A stretch of 64,000 nt of DNA from GCA-003244245 sp050699635 (GTDB lineage: Bacteria > Actinomycetota > Actinomycetes > Mycobacteriales > Pseudonocardiaceae), in contig JBOHFK010000001.1 of assembly GCA_050699635.1 (NCBI GenBank), forward strand, positions 62,001 to 126,000, written 5' to 3'. Positions 17,102 to 26,949 of this stretch are shown here, in pieces (within the stretch, counting starts at the first letter, position 1; every line of letters starts with the position of its first letter). The position numbers were made by a program, and so were the translations under genes. A model generated the notes under the pieces. That model did no database searches. It saw nothing but the letters and a program-made list of their open reading frames with translations, and was not told the origin of the DNA.

Positions 17102-17695
17102 TCAGCGGCCCGCCGGCCGGTACGTGCAGATCAGGACGCCGGTCCCGGCTGTCGTGGTCGAGACCAGTTCCAGCGGGCGGGCCTGACCGTCGTCGGGGAA
17201 CACCCGCTTGCCGCCGCCGAGCAGGATCGGCTCGATCATCAGCCGGTACTCGTCGACGAGGTCGTGCTCGATCAGCTGTGCAGCGAGCGAGGCGCTGCCC
17301 ATGACTTGCAGCGCCTTGCCGTCGCGTGCTCGCAGCTCGCGCACCGCGCCGATCACGTCGTCGGCGGGCAGCAGGGTCGAGCCGGACCAGGTGAGGTCGT
17401 CCTGGGTGAGCGTGCGGGAAGCCACGTACTTGGGGATCTCGTTCATGCGGTCGGCGAACGGGTCGCCGGCGCGCCCGGGCCAGGCGGCGGCCATCGTCTG
17501 CCACGTGCGCCGGCCGAACAGCAACGCCTCCGTTGATGCCATGACCTCGTCGATCACCGAGCCCATTGCCGCCGGGTCGAAGTACGGCCCCGACCAGCCG
17601 CCATTGGTGAACCCGCCGTCGGTGTCCTCCTCGCGGCCACCGGGCGCCTGCACGACACCGTCCAGGCTCATGAAATCACTGAGGATGATCTGCAT
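17102..17695 (-). CDS. dihydrofolate reductase-family (RibD C-terminal) protein
   Basis: 197-residue oxidoreductase of the RibD-C/DHFR-like family: start MQIILSDFMSLDGVVQAPGG, middle LLFGRRTWQTMAAAWP, and the NADPH-binding stretch LQVMGSASLAAQLIEHDLVD followed by EPILLGGGKRVFP. Such stand-alone proteins are common in actinobacteria; their substrates are mostly unknown and they are not the essential DHFR. The gene is intact despite the decayed DNA to its right in map order (16.2-17.0 kb). Confidence 0.88.
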   Translation of the reverse strand: MQIILSDFMSLDGVVQAPGGREEDTDGGFTNGGWSGPYFDPAAMGSVIDEVMASTEALLFGRRTWQTMAAAWPGRAGDPFADRMNEIPKYVASRTLTQDDLTWSGSTLLPADDVIGAVRELRARDGKALQVMGSASLAAQLIEHDLVDEYRLMIEPILLGGGKRVFPDDGQARPLELVSTTTAGTGVLICTYRPAGR

Positions 17696-18050
17696 CGGTA
17701 CTCCTTCGTCGGGCGGGTCGGTCAGCAGGTAGGACTCGGGGCGTGTGGCGAACTCATCGCCCCCTCCACCGCCGCACCGGGATGCCGGGTCGTGCGTGCT
17801 CGGCGATTGAGCGGTCGGCGTCGCTTGTTGCCGGCTGGAAGATCAGCGCACGTTCGATCCGCGAGCTTGTCTCTTACGAAATGCGATGCACGATGAGCAT
17901 CATCCACCAGCACCTCACGAGCTGGATCTGGTCCCGACGGAGTCGAGCGGCGGCGGGGCCGCCATGCCTGGGTGCCCTCGTTGGACGCGGTTGACGACAC
18001 TATCCTTCGCGGATGCAACGGCCGATGATCCGTGACGGCATAGGGGGAGC
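17696..18050. other. 355-bp divergent intergenic region
   Basis: Lies between the divergently transcribed reductase-family gene and the HerA-like operon. No gene is supported. Promoters for both directions should be here, including the one for the HerA-SbcD-SbcC-NurA operon, but I see no clear -35/-10 pair or operator. Confidence 0.5.
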
Positions 18051-19796
18051 ATGTCGGAGCAGTTGAGCCCGAGTGGGCAAACTGTCTCAACGAGTGCCGT
18101 CGGCCGGGTCGTCGGCACCGAGGACTCCACCCCGCTCCAGTTCAGCGTCGCCCTCGCCCCGGACTCCTACCTCCAGCTCGACGACGTGGTGGTCACCGTC
18201 CGAGCAGTCCCGGGAGTCGGACCGGTGATGACCTCCGGCATCGTGACCGAGGTCCGGGCCCGGCATGAGGGCGCCAATTTCGGCTCGGACGTGTTCTTGA
18301 TCGCCGATGGGGTCCTCCCGGCCCACGTGCAGGAGATCGCCGAGGTCACGACCACTCGGGTAGAGCCGGAATGCTACGTCCCGCCAAGACCCGGCGAGCC
18401 TGCCCGGCGGGCTACCGGTGAGGAACGGGCGCAGGCGTTGTATTTCGACCGGATGGACCAGAAGGTCCCGGTTGGCCTCGGCCGTGACGGTGACCCGATC
18501 TACGTCAACCTCGAGTTCCTCGATGGCACCCGCGGCGGCCATGTCTCGATCAGCGGTGTCTCGGGCGTGGCGACCAAGACCAGCTTCGCGTTGTTCCTGC
18601 TCAACTCGATCTTCCGCAGTGGTGTGCTGGGCCGGCGGGCGCTCAATGCCAAGGCGCTGGTGTTCAGCGTCAAGGGCGAGGATCTGCTGTTCCTCGATTA
18701 CCCCAACACTCGCCTCGACGACGAGCTGCGCGCCGCGTATGCCCGGCTGGGCCTGCCCGCCGAGCCGTTCGCCTCGGTCGGGTTCTTCGCCCCACCCACG
18801 CCGGAGGACCCCAGCGGGCGCCCATATGTGGCTGGCCGCACCAGCGGGGTCACCGCGTTCTGGTGGACGCTGGCCCAATTCTGCGCCGACGAGTTGCTGC
18901 CCTACGTCTTCGCCGACGCCGAGGACGAGCGCAATCAGTACACGACGGTGATCCACCAGGTCGCCCACCGGCTGCGCCGCGACGCCACCGCGACCGGCGA
19001 CGGGGGAGCGGTCTCGGTCGCGGGCCAGTTGCTGCGCACCTACGACGACCTCGTCGAGTTCCTCTTCGACCGTCTCACCGACGAGGACGCCCGCCGGGAC
19101 TGGGCGGGCCCGGTCACCGGCACCGGCACGATCAACGCCTTCCTGCGCCGGCTGCGCTCGAGCCTCAAGCCGCTGCGCACGATCGTCCGCGGCGACCTCG
19201 CCGACACCCCGGGCCGCCGGGTCAGCACCGACAACCAGCAGGTCACCGTCGTCGACCTGCACAACCTCCCGGAGCGTGCCCAGCGCTTCGTCGTCGGCGT
19301 CGTGCTGGCGGCCGAGACCGCCCGCAAGGAGACCGCCGGACCGGGTGGATTGCTGTTCACCATGATTGACGAGCTGAACAAGTACGCCCCGCGCGAAGGC
19401 ACCAGCCCGATCAAGGAGGTGCTGCTCGACATCGCCGAACGCGGCCGCTCGCTCGGGATCATCCTGATCGGCGCGCAGCAGACGGCCAGTGAGGTCGAGC
19501 GGCGGATCGTGGCGAACTCGTCCATCAAGGTCGTGGGCCGGCTGGACCCGGCCGAGGCGGGACGACCCGAATACGGCTTCCTCCCGGCCTCCCAGCGCAC
19601 GCGGGCCACCCTGGCCAAGCCGGGCACGATGTTCGTCTCCCAGCCGGAGATCCCGGTGCCGATCGCGGTCGAGTTCCCGTTCCCGGCCTGGGCGACCCGG
19701 CTGTCGGAGTGCGGGGCGCCGCCGGCGAGCAGTAACGGGTCGGCCCGTGATCCGTTCCGCCGGTTGCCGGCCGTCGACGACGACCCGCCGTTCTAA
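18051..19796 (+). CDS. HerA-like ATPase (HAS-barrel/FtsK-HerA P-loop)
   Basis: 581-residue ATPase. The N-terminal 100 residues form a beta-rich segment resembling a HAS barrel. Walker A is GVSGVATKTS at about residues 169-178 and Walker B LLFTMIDELNKYAPR near 435-449, followed by GRSLGIILIGAQQTASEVER, the usual HerA motif III region with a Gln. Archaeal HerA is a hexameric translocase that drives the NurA nuclease and cooperates with Mre11-Rad50. Here the same partners follow: sbcD starts 3 nt after this stop, then sbcC and a NurA-like gene. The partial-match P-loop (GxxGxxTKT) is HerA-like rather than canonical FtsK. Confidence 0.85.
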   Translation: MSEQLSPSGQTVSTSAVGRVVGTEDSTPLQFSVALAPDSYLQLDDVVVTVRAVPGVGPVMTSGIVTEVRARHEGANFGSDVFLIADGVLPAHVQEIAEVTTTRVEPECYVPPRPGEPARRATGEERAQALYFDRMDQKVPVGLGRDGDPIYVNLEFLDGTRGGHVSISGVSGVATKTSFALFLLNSIFRSGVLGRRALNAKALVFSVKGEDLLFLDYPNTRLDDELRAAYARLGLPAEPFASVGFFAPPTPEDPSGRPYVAGRTSGVTAFWWTLAQFCADELLPYVFADAEDERNQYTTVIHQVAHRLRRDATATGDGGAVSVAGQLLRTYDDLVEFLFDRLTDEDARRDWAGPVTGTGTINAFLRRLRSSLKPLRTIVRGDLADTPGRRVSTDNQQVTVVDLHNLPERAQRFVVGVVLAAETARKETAGPGGLLFTMIDELNKYAPREGTSPIKEVLLDIAERGRSLGIILIGAQQTASEVERRIVANSSIKVVGRLDPAEAGRPEYGFLPASQRTRATLAKPGTMFVSQPEIPVPIAVEFPFPAWATRLSECGAPPASSNGSARDPFRRLPAVDDDPPF

Positions 19797-19799
19797 GCG

Positions 19800-20960
19800 A
19801 TGAGGTTCCTGCACACCGCCGACTGGCATGTCGGCAAGACGCTGAAGGGGCACAGCCGGCTCGCCGAGCAGGAGCAGGTGCTCCGCGAGATCGTGCGCGT
19901 CGTCCGCGAGCAGCAGCTCGACGCCGTCCTGGTCGCCGGTGACCTGTACGACAGTGCCGCGCCTTCGGCCCCGGCCCAGCAGCTCGTGGTCCGCACCCTG
20001 ATGGCGTTGGCTGGCACAGGCGCCAAGGTGATCGTGATCGCCGGCAACCACGACCACGCCGCCACCTTCGACGCCTACCGTCCCTTCGCGGGCGCGGCGG
20101 GCATCACCCTGGTCGGCTCGGTCCGCAGCGCCGAGCAGGGCGGCGTGGTGGAGTTCGTGGCCCGCTCCGGCGAGCCGGTGACCGTCGCGGTGCTGCCGTT
20201 CGTGTCCTCCCGCTACGCGGTGCGCGCAGCCGAGCTCGTCAGGAACACCCCAGCGGAGCACACCGGCGCCTACGATCAGCAGCTCCGAGACATCCTCGCC
20301 TCGCTTACCAGCGGGTTCCGGACCGACGCCGTCAACCTCGTCATGGCGCACCTGACCGTGCTCAACGTCACCTTCGGCGGTGGCGAGCGCACCGCACAGT
20401 CGATCTTCGAATACGCCGTGCCGGCCACCGTGTTCCCGCCCGATGCGCACTACGTCGCGCTGGGTCACCTGCACCGGCGGCAGATCATGGCGGCGCCGTG
20501 CCCGGTGCACTACTGCGGCGCACCGCTGGCGGTGGACTTCGGCGAGCAGGAGTACGAGCCGGTGGTCTGCCTGGTCGAAGCCACGCCGACAACGCCGGCG
20601 CGGGTCACCGACATCCCGATCACCGCGGCCCGGCGGCTGCGGACGCTGCGCGGCACCGTTGACGAGCTGGCTGCGCTGACCGGGACGGTGGGGGACGACT
20701 TCCTGCGGGTGTGGGTGCGGGAGCCTGCTCGCGCGGGGTTGCGGGACGAAGTGACCGATTTGCTGCCCAACGCGCTGGAGGTGCGGATCGACCCCGAGTT
20801 CGCCGCCCCGGTCACCGGATCACGCCCGACCAGCGGCCCGGGTACCGAACGCAGCCCGCTGGACCTGTTCCGCGAATATTGCGCGACACGGCCCATCGAC
20901 GACCCCCGGCTCGACACGCTGTTCGCCCGCCTGCACGAGCACGTGACCGGGGGTGCGTGA
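19800..20960 (+). CDS. sbcD: SbcD/Mre11 nuclease subunit
   Basis: 386-residue metallophosphoesterase that processes DNA ends with SbcC. Phosphoesterase motifs are in order: TADWHVGK (Asp8, His10), VLVAGDLYDS, VIAGNHDHAATF, VMAHLTV and YVALGHLHRRQ. Length is normal for SbcD. ATG 19800 follows the HerA-like stop by 3 nt, and the stop shares one base with the sbcC start. It acts as an Mn-dependent exo/endonuclease in the cytoplasm (family knowledge). Confidence 0.93.
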   Translation: MRFLHTADWHVGKTLKGHSRLAEQEQVLREIVRVVREQQLDAVLVAGDLYDSAAPSAPAQQLVVRTLMALAGTGAKVIVIAGNHDHAATFDAYRPFAGAAGITLVGSVRSAEQGGVVEFVARSGEPVTVAVLPFVSSRYAVRAAELVRNTPAEHTGAYDQQLRDILASLTSGFRTDAVNLVMAHLTVLNVTFGGGERTAQSIFEYAVPATVFPPDAHYVALGHLHRRQIMAAPCPVHYCGAPLAVDFGEQEYEPVVCLVEATPTTPARVTDIPITAARRLRTLRGTVDELAALTGTVGDDFLRVWVREPARAGLRDEVTDLLPNALEVRIDPEFAAPVTGSRPTSGPGTERSPLDLFREYCATRPIDDPRLDTLFARLHEHVTGGA

Positions 20961-23900
20961 TGCGCCCGGTGCTGCTGGACATGCACGGCTTCGCCGCGTT
21001 CCGCGGGGCCACCACCGTCGATTTCCGGGACGCGGAGTACTTCGCGCTGGTCGGGCCGACCGGCTCGGGCAAGTCCACCGTGATCGATGCGATGACCTTC
21101 GCGCTGTACGGGTCGGTGCCGCGCTGGGATGACCAGAAGGTCGTCAAGCTGGCGCTGGCGCCGAGCGTGAACCGGGGCACGGTGCGCCTGGTCTTCGATG
21201 CCCGCGATGCCCGCTACGTCGTGGCCCGGGAGCTGCGCCGGTTGTCGAACGGCGGAGTGACCATCCGCAACGCGCGGCTGGAGCGTCTCGACGATCCAGC
21301 CGGGACGGGGGAGGTCGACGAGGCTACCGAGGTGCTCGCCGCCGACTCCGCCGTGACGAAGGCCGTCGAGGAGCTGCTCGGGCTGCCGTTCGACCAGTTC
21401 TGCATGTGCGTAGTACTCCCGCAGGGCGACTTCGCCGAGTTCCTGCACGCCAAACCCGCCGCACGCCAGCAGATGCTGACCCGGCTGCTCGGCCTGGGTG
21501 TCTATGAGTCCATCGCCAAGGAGGCCAACCGCGAGGCCGCCGGGGCGGGTGAGCGGGCTGAGGTCCTGGCCGGCCAACTCGCCGGATACGCCGACGCGAC
21601 CAAGGAAGCCGCGAGCGAGGCCGAGGCCCGGGTCGCGGCGCTGGGTGCGCTGTCCGAGCGGGTGACCGAGCGGCTCCCGGGACTTGCCGACCTGTCCCAC
21701 ACCGTCGCCACCGCGGACGGGCTCGTCGCCCGGTTGCGCGACGAGCGGGCCAGGCTCGCGGCGCTGGCCGCCCCGGACGGTCTGCCCGATCTGGACGCGC
21801 GGCAGCGGTCGGCCGCCGACGAGGCCGAATCGGCGCGTCGCCGGTGTGCGGATGCCGAGGCTGCCGACACCAAGGCCCGGGAGCAGCGCGAGGCTGCCCC
21901 CGACCGCGGCCCGCTCGAACGCGCCCGCCAGAACCACGCCGAGCTGGTGACCGCGCTCGCCGACCGGCCCCGTGCCCAACAGACTCACGCGACGGCTCGA
22001 GCGGCCTACGAGGTGGCCGTCGCTGCAGCTGCGGAGGCCGCAGCTGCCGTTGGGGACGCGCGTACGGCCCGACAGGCAGCCGCCGCGGACCTCGGCGCAG
22101 CCCACGAGGCCGCTCAGCGCCTTGACAAAGAGCGTGAGCTACTCATCGGCCTCCGCGTTCCCGCTGGGCTCGACGATCTCGATGGCCGCCGCCGCACGGC
22201 GGAGGCCGAGCTTGCCGCTGCGCAACAGGCCCTCGAGGGCGCCGACGCCGCAGACACCACCGCTCGCCGGCAGCTGTCCGCCGCACCCGCGCGGGGTCCG
22301 CTCGAACGGGCCCGCGACGACTACGCAGCCCTCACCGCCGCGCAGCGGGCATTGCCCAGAGCCGACGAGGAGCACCTCGCCGCGATGCACGCCCGGGAGT
22401 CGGCGACTGCCACCGTGGCGGACGCGAGCCAGCAGGTCAGACACGCCCGCATGCTCTGGGAACGCGAGTCACGGGCCGACCTGGCTGCGGCGCTGCGCCC
22501 GTCGCTCATCGCTGGGCAGCCGTGCCCCGTCTGTGATCAGGCCGTGGCGACGCTGCCTGCAGCGCGAACCGCTGCCAATCTGACCAGGGCGGATGCCGCT
22601 GTCGCCGATGCGGAGGACGCTCTGGAGCAGGCCCGGCGAGCAGAAGCGGGCGCAGTGGCCATCGAGCGGGACCGGGCTGGGGAGCGCGACCGGCGGGCCG
22701 GTGAACTCGAGCGGCTGCACACCGCGCTGGCCGGCGCGCCACCGAGCGCGACCGCGGTCAGCGAGGCGCTGGCCGGTGTAGACGGGCTGGTCGCGGCTGC
22801 GGAGCAGGCAGCCGTGGCACTGCGCGACGTGCGGCGCCGCAGGGATGACGCGGCGAGCGCGGTGCACGCAGTCCGCGGTGAGAGCGCGGCCGCCGCGTCG
22901 GCGCTGTGGAGAGCCCGCGAGTCGCTGGGGCCGCTCGGTGCTCCGCCAGTCGTCGACGACGTCCTCGCCGGATGGCGCGGGCTGTGTGCGTGGGCCGAGC
23001 AGGAGTCGGCCGTCCGTGTTGCCGCACTGGCCGGTGCCCGTGTTGCCGCAGCGGAGGCCGCCGAGGTGGTGCAGGCCGCTGAACTCGCGTTCGAGCAGGC
23101 GGAACGCGCCGCAGCCGCGAGGCGCGCCAAGGAGACCGCAGCGGCGCGCGCCGAGCAGCGCGCCCGCAGCGACCTCGACGCGCTCGATCAGCGGATCGCG
23201 CAGCTCCGCGGCGCACTGGAGATCGCGCCTCCCGATGCCGAGGCGGAGGCGGCGCTGCACCGGCTCGATGCGCTCGATAAGGCGGTCCGTCGAACAGACG
23301 CCGAGCTCCGGGCGGCCCGCGGCGCCCGGTCGACGGCCGAGGCGCGGCTGGTCGCGGTGAGTCGCGACGTCGCCGCGGCGTGGGCCGCGCTGCACACCGC
23401 CCGTGACCCGCTGGTCGTACTCGGGGCGCCGGCCGTCACCGGCGACGGCCTGCTCGCTGCCTGGACCGCCCTGACCGGCTGGGCCACGGCAGCGACCGCG
23501 CGCCGCGACGGTGAGCTTCCCCATGCCGAGTCCGCAGCCGCCGCCGCGCGGGAGGACCGCGACGCCGCCGGGCGCCTGCTCGCCGACGACGTCGCCGCTC
23601 ACGACGTGCACATCCCCACCGATCGACCTATGGCGGCGAGCGTCCTGACCGCAGTCGCCGCGGCGCTCGCCGCATCGCGCGGACTACGCGACCGGATCGT
23701 CGAGCGCCGCACCGAGGCGCAGCGGCTGCGCGCCCAACGAGCCGACGCCGAGTCCGCGCAGCAGGTGGCCCGGATGCTCGGAAACGTCCTGCGCTCCGAC
23801 AACTTCCCCCGCTGGCTGGTGGCCTCCGCTTTGGATGTCCTCGTCGCCGATGCATCGGAGAGTCTGGCAGAACTCTCCGGCGGGCAGTTCGAGCTGACGC

Positions 23901-24268
23901 ACGACGATGGGGAGTTCCTCGTCGTCGACCACGCCGACGCCGACGCCCACCGGCCGGTGAAGACGCTGTCCGGGGGAGAGACGTTCCAAGCCAGCCTCGC
24001 GCTTGCCCTAGCGCTGTCGGCACAGCTGTCCACCCTCGCCGCCCAGGGCGCCGCCCGCCTCGACTCGATCTTCCTCGATGAAGGGTTCGGCACGCTCGAC
24101 GAGGCCACGCTCGACGTCGTCGCCACCACCCTGGAGAACCTGGCGACCCGGGGGGACCGGATGGTCGGTGTGATCACCCACGTGCCGGCGCTGGCCGAGC
24201 GGGTCCCCGTGCGGTTCTCGGTCACCCGCGACCAGCACACCGCGTCGGTCATCCGGGAGGTCAGGTGA
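20960..24268 (+). CDS. sbcC: SbcC/Rad50 ATPase subunit
   Basis: 1102-residue SMC-like ATPase. Walker A GPTGSGKST is at residues 32-40. Long alanine-, arginine- and glutamate-rich coiled coils surround a zinc hook CPVC at about 522-525. The signature LSGGETFQASLALALA lies near 1003 and Walker B SIFLDEGFGTLDEATLD near 1035. The central hook and paired coils are standard for Rad50. ATG 20960 overlaps the sbcD stop (TGATG). The 3' end overlaps the NurA-like start by 4 nt (GTGA). Confidence 0.93.
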   Translation: MRPVLLDMHGFAAFRGATTVDFRDAEYFALVGPTGSGKSTVIDAMTFALYGSVPRWDDQKVVKLALAPSVNRGTVRLVFDARDARYVVARELRRLSNGGVTIRNARLERLDDPAGTGEVDEATEVLAADSAVTKAVEELLGLPFDQFCMCVVLPQGDFAEFLHAKPAARQQMLTRLLGLGVYESIAKEANREAAGAGERAEVLAGQLAGYADATKEAASEAEARVAALGALSERVTERLPGLADLSHTVATADGLVARLRDERARLAALAAPDGLPDLDARQRSAADEAESARRRCADAEAADTKAREQREAAPDRGPLERARQNHAELVTALADRPRAQQTHATARAAYEVAVAAAAEAAAAVGDARTARQAAAADLGAAHEAAQRLDKERELLIGLRVPAGLDDLDGRRRTAEAELAAAQQALEGADAADTTARRQLSAAPARGPLERARDDYAALTAAQRALPRADEEHLAAMHARESATATVADASQQVRHARMLWERESRADLAAALRPSLIAGQPCPVCDQAVATLPAARTAANLTRADAAVADAEDALEQARRAEAGAVAIERDRAGERDRRAGELERLHTALAGAPPSATAVSEALAGVDGLVAAAEQAAVALRDVRRRRDDAASAVHAVRGESAAAASALWRARESLGPLGAPPVVDDVLAGWRGLCAWAEQESAVRVAALAGARVAAAEAAEVVQAAELAFEQAERAAAARRAKETAAARAEQRARSDLDALDQRIAQLRGALEIAPPDAEAEAALHRLDALDKAVRRTDAELRAARGARSTAEARLVAVSRDVAAAWAALHTARDPLVVLGAPAVTGDGLLAAWTALTGWATAATARRDGELPHAESAAAAAREDRDAAGRLLADDVAAHDVHIPTDRPMAASVLTAVAAALAASRGLRDRIVERRTEAQRLRAQRADAESAQQVARMLGNVLRSDNFPRWLVASALDVLVADASESLAELSGGQFELTHDDGEFLVVDHADADAHRPVKTLSGGETFQASLALALALSAQLSTLAAQGAARLDSIFLDEGFGTLDEATLDVVATTLENLATRGDRMVGVITHVPALAERVPVRFSVTRDQHTASVIREVR

Positions 24269-25269
24269 CGCTGGAGCTGACACGTCCGGGGATGCGGTTC
24301 TCCGTCGATCCGTGGGATCCCGGCTACGGGGCCAGCCTGGACGTCGAAGAGCTCGGCGAGTCCAACGCCCGGGTGGTCGCCGACGTCGAGCTGCCCGAGG
24401 ATCGGTGGCGCCCGCTCGAACCCGATCGGACGGTTGCGCCGCGCGCGGTGACGCTGTTCGTCGACGGTGTGCGCCGGATCGACGCCCGGGTTTGGGTCGA
24501 CGAGCCCACCGACGCCACAATTGCGTCCCCGGCGCTCTGCGCGTCATATGCGGCGGGAGTGGTCTGCTGCTGTGCCCCGCAGGGGGCGCACCTGCTGACC
24601 TTCGACGTGCGCCGCGGATTGTTCACGACTGCCCCGCACGCCGTCGACATCCCCACGACTGCCGGCACCTACCGCGTCAGTCGCGCGGACCTCCGCCCGC
24701 ATATCGCGCCGATCCAGGCGTTGAGCCTGGCGCTGCAGACCCACCTCGGCGACGCGGAGATCGTCACGGCGGTGACCGCCCGGGCCGCGCTCGCCGGGCA
24801 TGGTCTCCCCGAGGGTGGCGATCTCCTCGTGATCGACGGCCCGCTGCGCGGCCGCCAGCACCTGCCGCGGGCACTGGGTTATATCAAGAGCCACCGCAGC
24901 GAATACCTGCCGCCGCACCTGCGCCGCCTGGTTGCTTCGTTGTCGCCCGGTCAGCGGACCCCGGTGTTCCTGCTCGGCAGCTCGTGGGACCGCTACACCT
25001 GGTACCTGCGGCTGCCCTGCATACCGGGCGCGCCCTGGGCCGGCATCGTGCGCCTGGAGTGCAGCGCCACGCTCAACGCCGCGGACGCGATCGGGATGGC
25101 GTGGCTGAGCCAGGCGACGCTGGGTCGCTACGCCTCGGTCGAGTACAAGGACACCCGGGCGCCCCAGAACCTGTACCCGATCGCCGGACTTGAGCGGCAG
25201 CTCCGGCGGCGGCTCGGCGACGCCATGCTGCTCTACCGCGGGTTACGCAGAGCCGGTACTCATCGCTGA
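24265..25269 (+). CDS. NurA-like nuclease domain protein
   Basis: 334-residue protein starting at GTG 24265 inside the sbcC stop. The pattern matches NurA 5'-3' nucleases: first metal Asp in TLFVDGVRRID (Asp67), second in LLVIDGPLRGR (Asp191), the following GYIKSHRS, and a C-terminal NLYPIAGLERQLRRRLGD resembling the YP...L region. NurA works with HerA to resect DNA ends after Mre11-Rad50. The order HerA-Mre11-Rad50-NurA here repeats the archaeal operon, which strengthens the assignment. Overall similarity to characterised NurA cannot be measured here, so the family call is by motif and context. Confidence 0.72.
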   Translation: MTLELTRPGMRFSVDPWDPGYGASLDVEELGESNARVVADVELPEDRWRPLEPDRTVAPRAVTLFVDGVRRIDARVWVDEPTDATIASPALCASYAAGVVCCCAPQGAHLLTFDVRRGLFTTAPHAVDIPTTAGTYRVSRADLRPHIAPIQALSLALQTHLGDAEIVTAVTARAALAGHGLPEGGDLLVIDGPLRGRQHLPRALGYIKSHRSEYLPPHLRRLVASLSPGQRTPVFLLGSSWDRYTWYLRLPCIPGAPWAGIVRLECSATLNAADAIGMAWLSQATLGRYASVEYKDTRAPQNLYPIAGLERQLRRRLGDAMLLYRGLRRAGTHR

Positions 25270-25573
25270 TGGTAGCTGTCTTAAGGAAATCGACGTATCT
25301 GGACGATGCCGTACACCGCAATTCGACTACACTCCTTTTGCGATATGTCGCTCCTTGGCTCCCAGCTCCTCGGCCTGAAATCTGCCCCACTCGCGGGGGC
25401 GTCGCGCTTCGCTGGCATCGCTAACGAACTTGCCGCATAACCTTCGTCCATTAGCTGCCGTAACTGGAAATGAGAACTATGGTTCTCCCCAGAGCTTCGG
25501 ATTTCTGGCCTCCAATGCTACTGGAAGCGCAGCGATACGAAGCAGATTCATACCCATACGGTACGCTTCGCCC
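25270..25573. other. 304-bp intergenic region upstream of the XRE/TPR regulator
   Basis: No gene is supported. Base composition drops relative to the operon before it. It presumably contains the promoter of the regulator at 25574; a TACGGT hexamer lies 11 nt before that start, but I cannot confirm a promoter. Confidence 0.4.
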
Positions 25574-26818
25574 ATGCTCAACCTGGACGATCCAGACACC
25601 CGGCAGGCTCTCGCCACTCACGACATAAGACGGGTGTTTCGGCTCGTGCTTGATGCCGGCCTCACTCACCGTGAGCTTGCGGTCCTCGTGAGGATGTCTC
25701 AGTCTGAGGTGAGCGAGATACTGAAGGGCCGCCGGGTCATGGCCTACGACGTGCTCGAACGTGTCTGTGAGGCCCTGCAGGTGCCACGGGAGCACATGGG
25801 CCTGGCCTACGATGGCGAAGAGCCCCCGCCGCTCGGGGAGGTGGATGAGGACATGAAGCGTCGGATGTTGCTTGCTGTGGCTACCACGGCCCTGCTCGGA
25901 TCTCCGGTGCTCGGCGAGGTGCTAGAGCTGCCGCGTCCGACCGAGCCGACCCCGCTGCCGTCCCGGCTGACTGCCGTAGATGTGGACGCGATCAGGAAGC
26001 TAACAACCAGTTTGCAAGGTATGGCCCGTACTTACGGAGGCTGTGCCGAGATGGTAGGCAACGTTGCGAACCGGTCACGAGTACTACTAGACATCCCTGC
26101 AACTGACAAGATTAAGGCCGAGATGTCGGTTGCCCTGGCTGAATTGCACACCATGGCTGGTTGGTGTTGCGTGGACGGGGGCTTCCCGGACCAGGCGAGA
26201 GCCTACTTTGCCACAGCGATGGACCTTGGAGATAGCTACCAGGTGGCGTGGGCTATGCGGCACGCCGGTATCCAGATGGTCGATGCTGGCGCTCATAATG
26301 ACGCGCTCAAAGCTTTCCAACTAGCCAGTATGGGTACAACCGATCCCGAACTCAAAGCTTGTCTCTACGTCGAGTCGGCTCAACCATTATCTGCTATGGG
26401 TCGCAAAGATCTAGCGCTCGATGCCCTGAAACGAGGTTATGAGCTTCCGCAGTCGAATATTTTTGACGCTGCGGACATGGATAACGTGGCGTCGGATGTC
26501 CATCGGCATCTCGGGCAATTGGTAAAATCAGAATGCTTCGCTCGGGCTAGCCTGGATAAATGGACACGGTTTGGCAGTGCTAAGCGTGACAGCGTAGAGG
26601 CCCAGATAACACTTGCCACGGTCCACTTGCGATCTGGTGATATTGCTAATGGCGCGATGCTAGCCAGGCGCGCAATAGCTGACGTTGCTCCTTTGCAGTC
26701 AGCGAGGGCAAGGGCGAGGCTGGAGCCGTTGGAGCTTGCTCTTGCAAGTCGTCGTGACAGCACATGTCAGGATTTGGCTAGGGCAGTGCGGGAGGTCAGA
26801 GCCCCAAAAATAGTGTAA
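25574..26818 (+). CDS. XRE-family regulator with TPR-like C-terminus
   Basis: 414 residues from ATG 25574. A helix-turn-helix lies at about residues 25-75 (LTHRELAVLVRMSQSEVSEI, then LKGRRVMAYDVLERVCEALQ). The remainder, about 150-405, is helical with TPR-like repeats (AYFATAMDLGDSYQVAWAMR; ALDALKRGYELPQ). Such large XRE-TPR proteins are numerous in Pseudonocardiaceae and Streptomyces and may respond to peptides or small molecules. Codon use is clearly less GC-rich (GATATTGCTAATGG, TTGGTAAAATC) than the neighbouring operon, suggesting separate acquisition. It follows the NurA-like gene by about 300 nt on the same strand. Confidence 0.82.
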   Translation: MLNLDDPDTRQALATHDIRRVFRLVLDAGLTHRELAVLVRMSQSEVSEILKGRRVMAYDVLERVCEALQVPREHMGLAYDGEEPPPLGEVDEDMKRRMLLAVATTALLGSPVLGEVLELPRPTEPTPLPSRLTAVDVDAIRKLTTSLQGMARTYGGCAEMVGNVANRSRVLLDIPATDKIKAEMSVALAELHTMAGWCCVDGGFPDQARAYFATAMDLGDSYQVAWAMRHAGIQMVDAGAHNDALKAFQLASMGTTDPELKACLYVESAQPLSAMGRKDLALDALKRGYELPQSNIFDAADMDNVASDVHRHLGQLVKSECFARASLDKWTRFGSAKRDSVEAQITLATVHLRSGDIANGAMLARRAIADVAPLQSARARARLEPLELALASRRDSTCQDLARAVREVRAPKIV

Positions 26819-26949
26819 TACTGTAATGCCGTGCGCTTAGCGAGTTTTGTAACGTGTAGAGCGTTAGCCTGGCGCCGCAAACGCCGGAGCAACGACAATC
26901 GTCATGCTGAACGTGTACCTGCTGTACAAGCCTTCTCGGGGTTCGAGTG

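Noticed and set aside
18087..20510. 807-codon reverse open frame
   Set aside because: Fully antisense to the HerA-like and sbcD genes, with Arg/Gly/Asp-rich shadow composition and no family motifs.
20510..22105. 531-codon reverse open frame
   Set aside because: Antisense to sbcD/sbcC; low-complexity shadow in GC-rich DNA.
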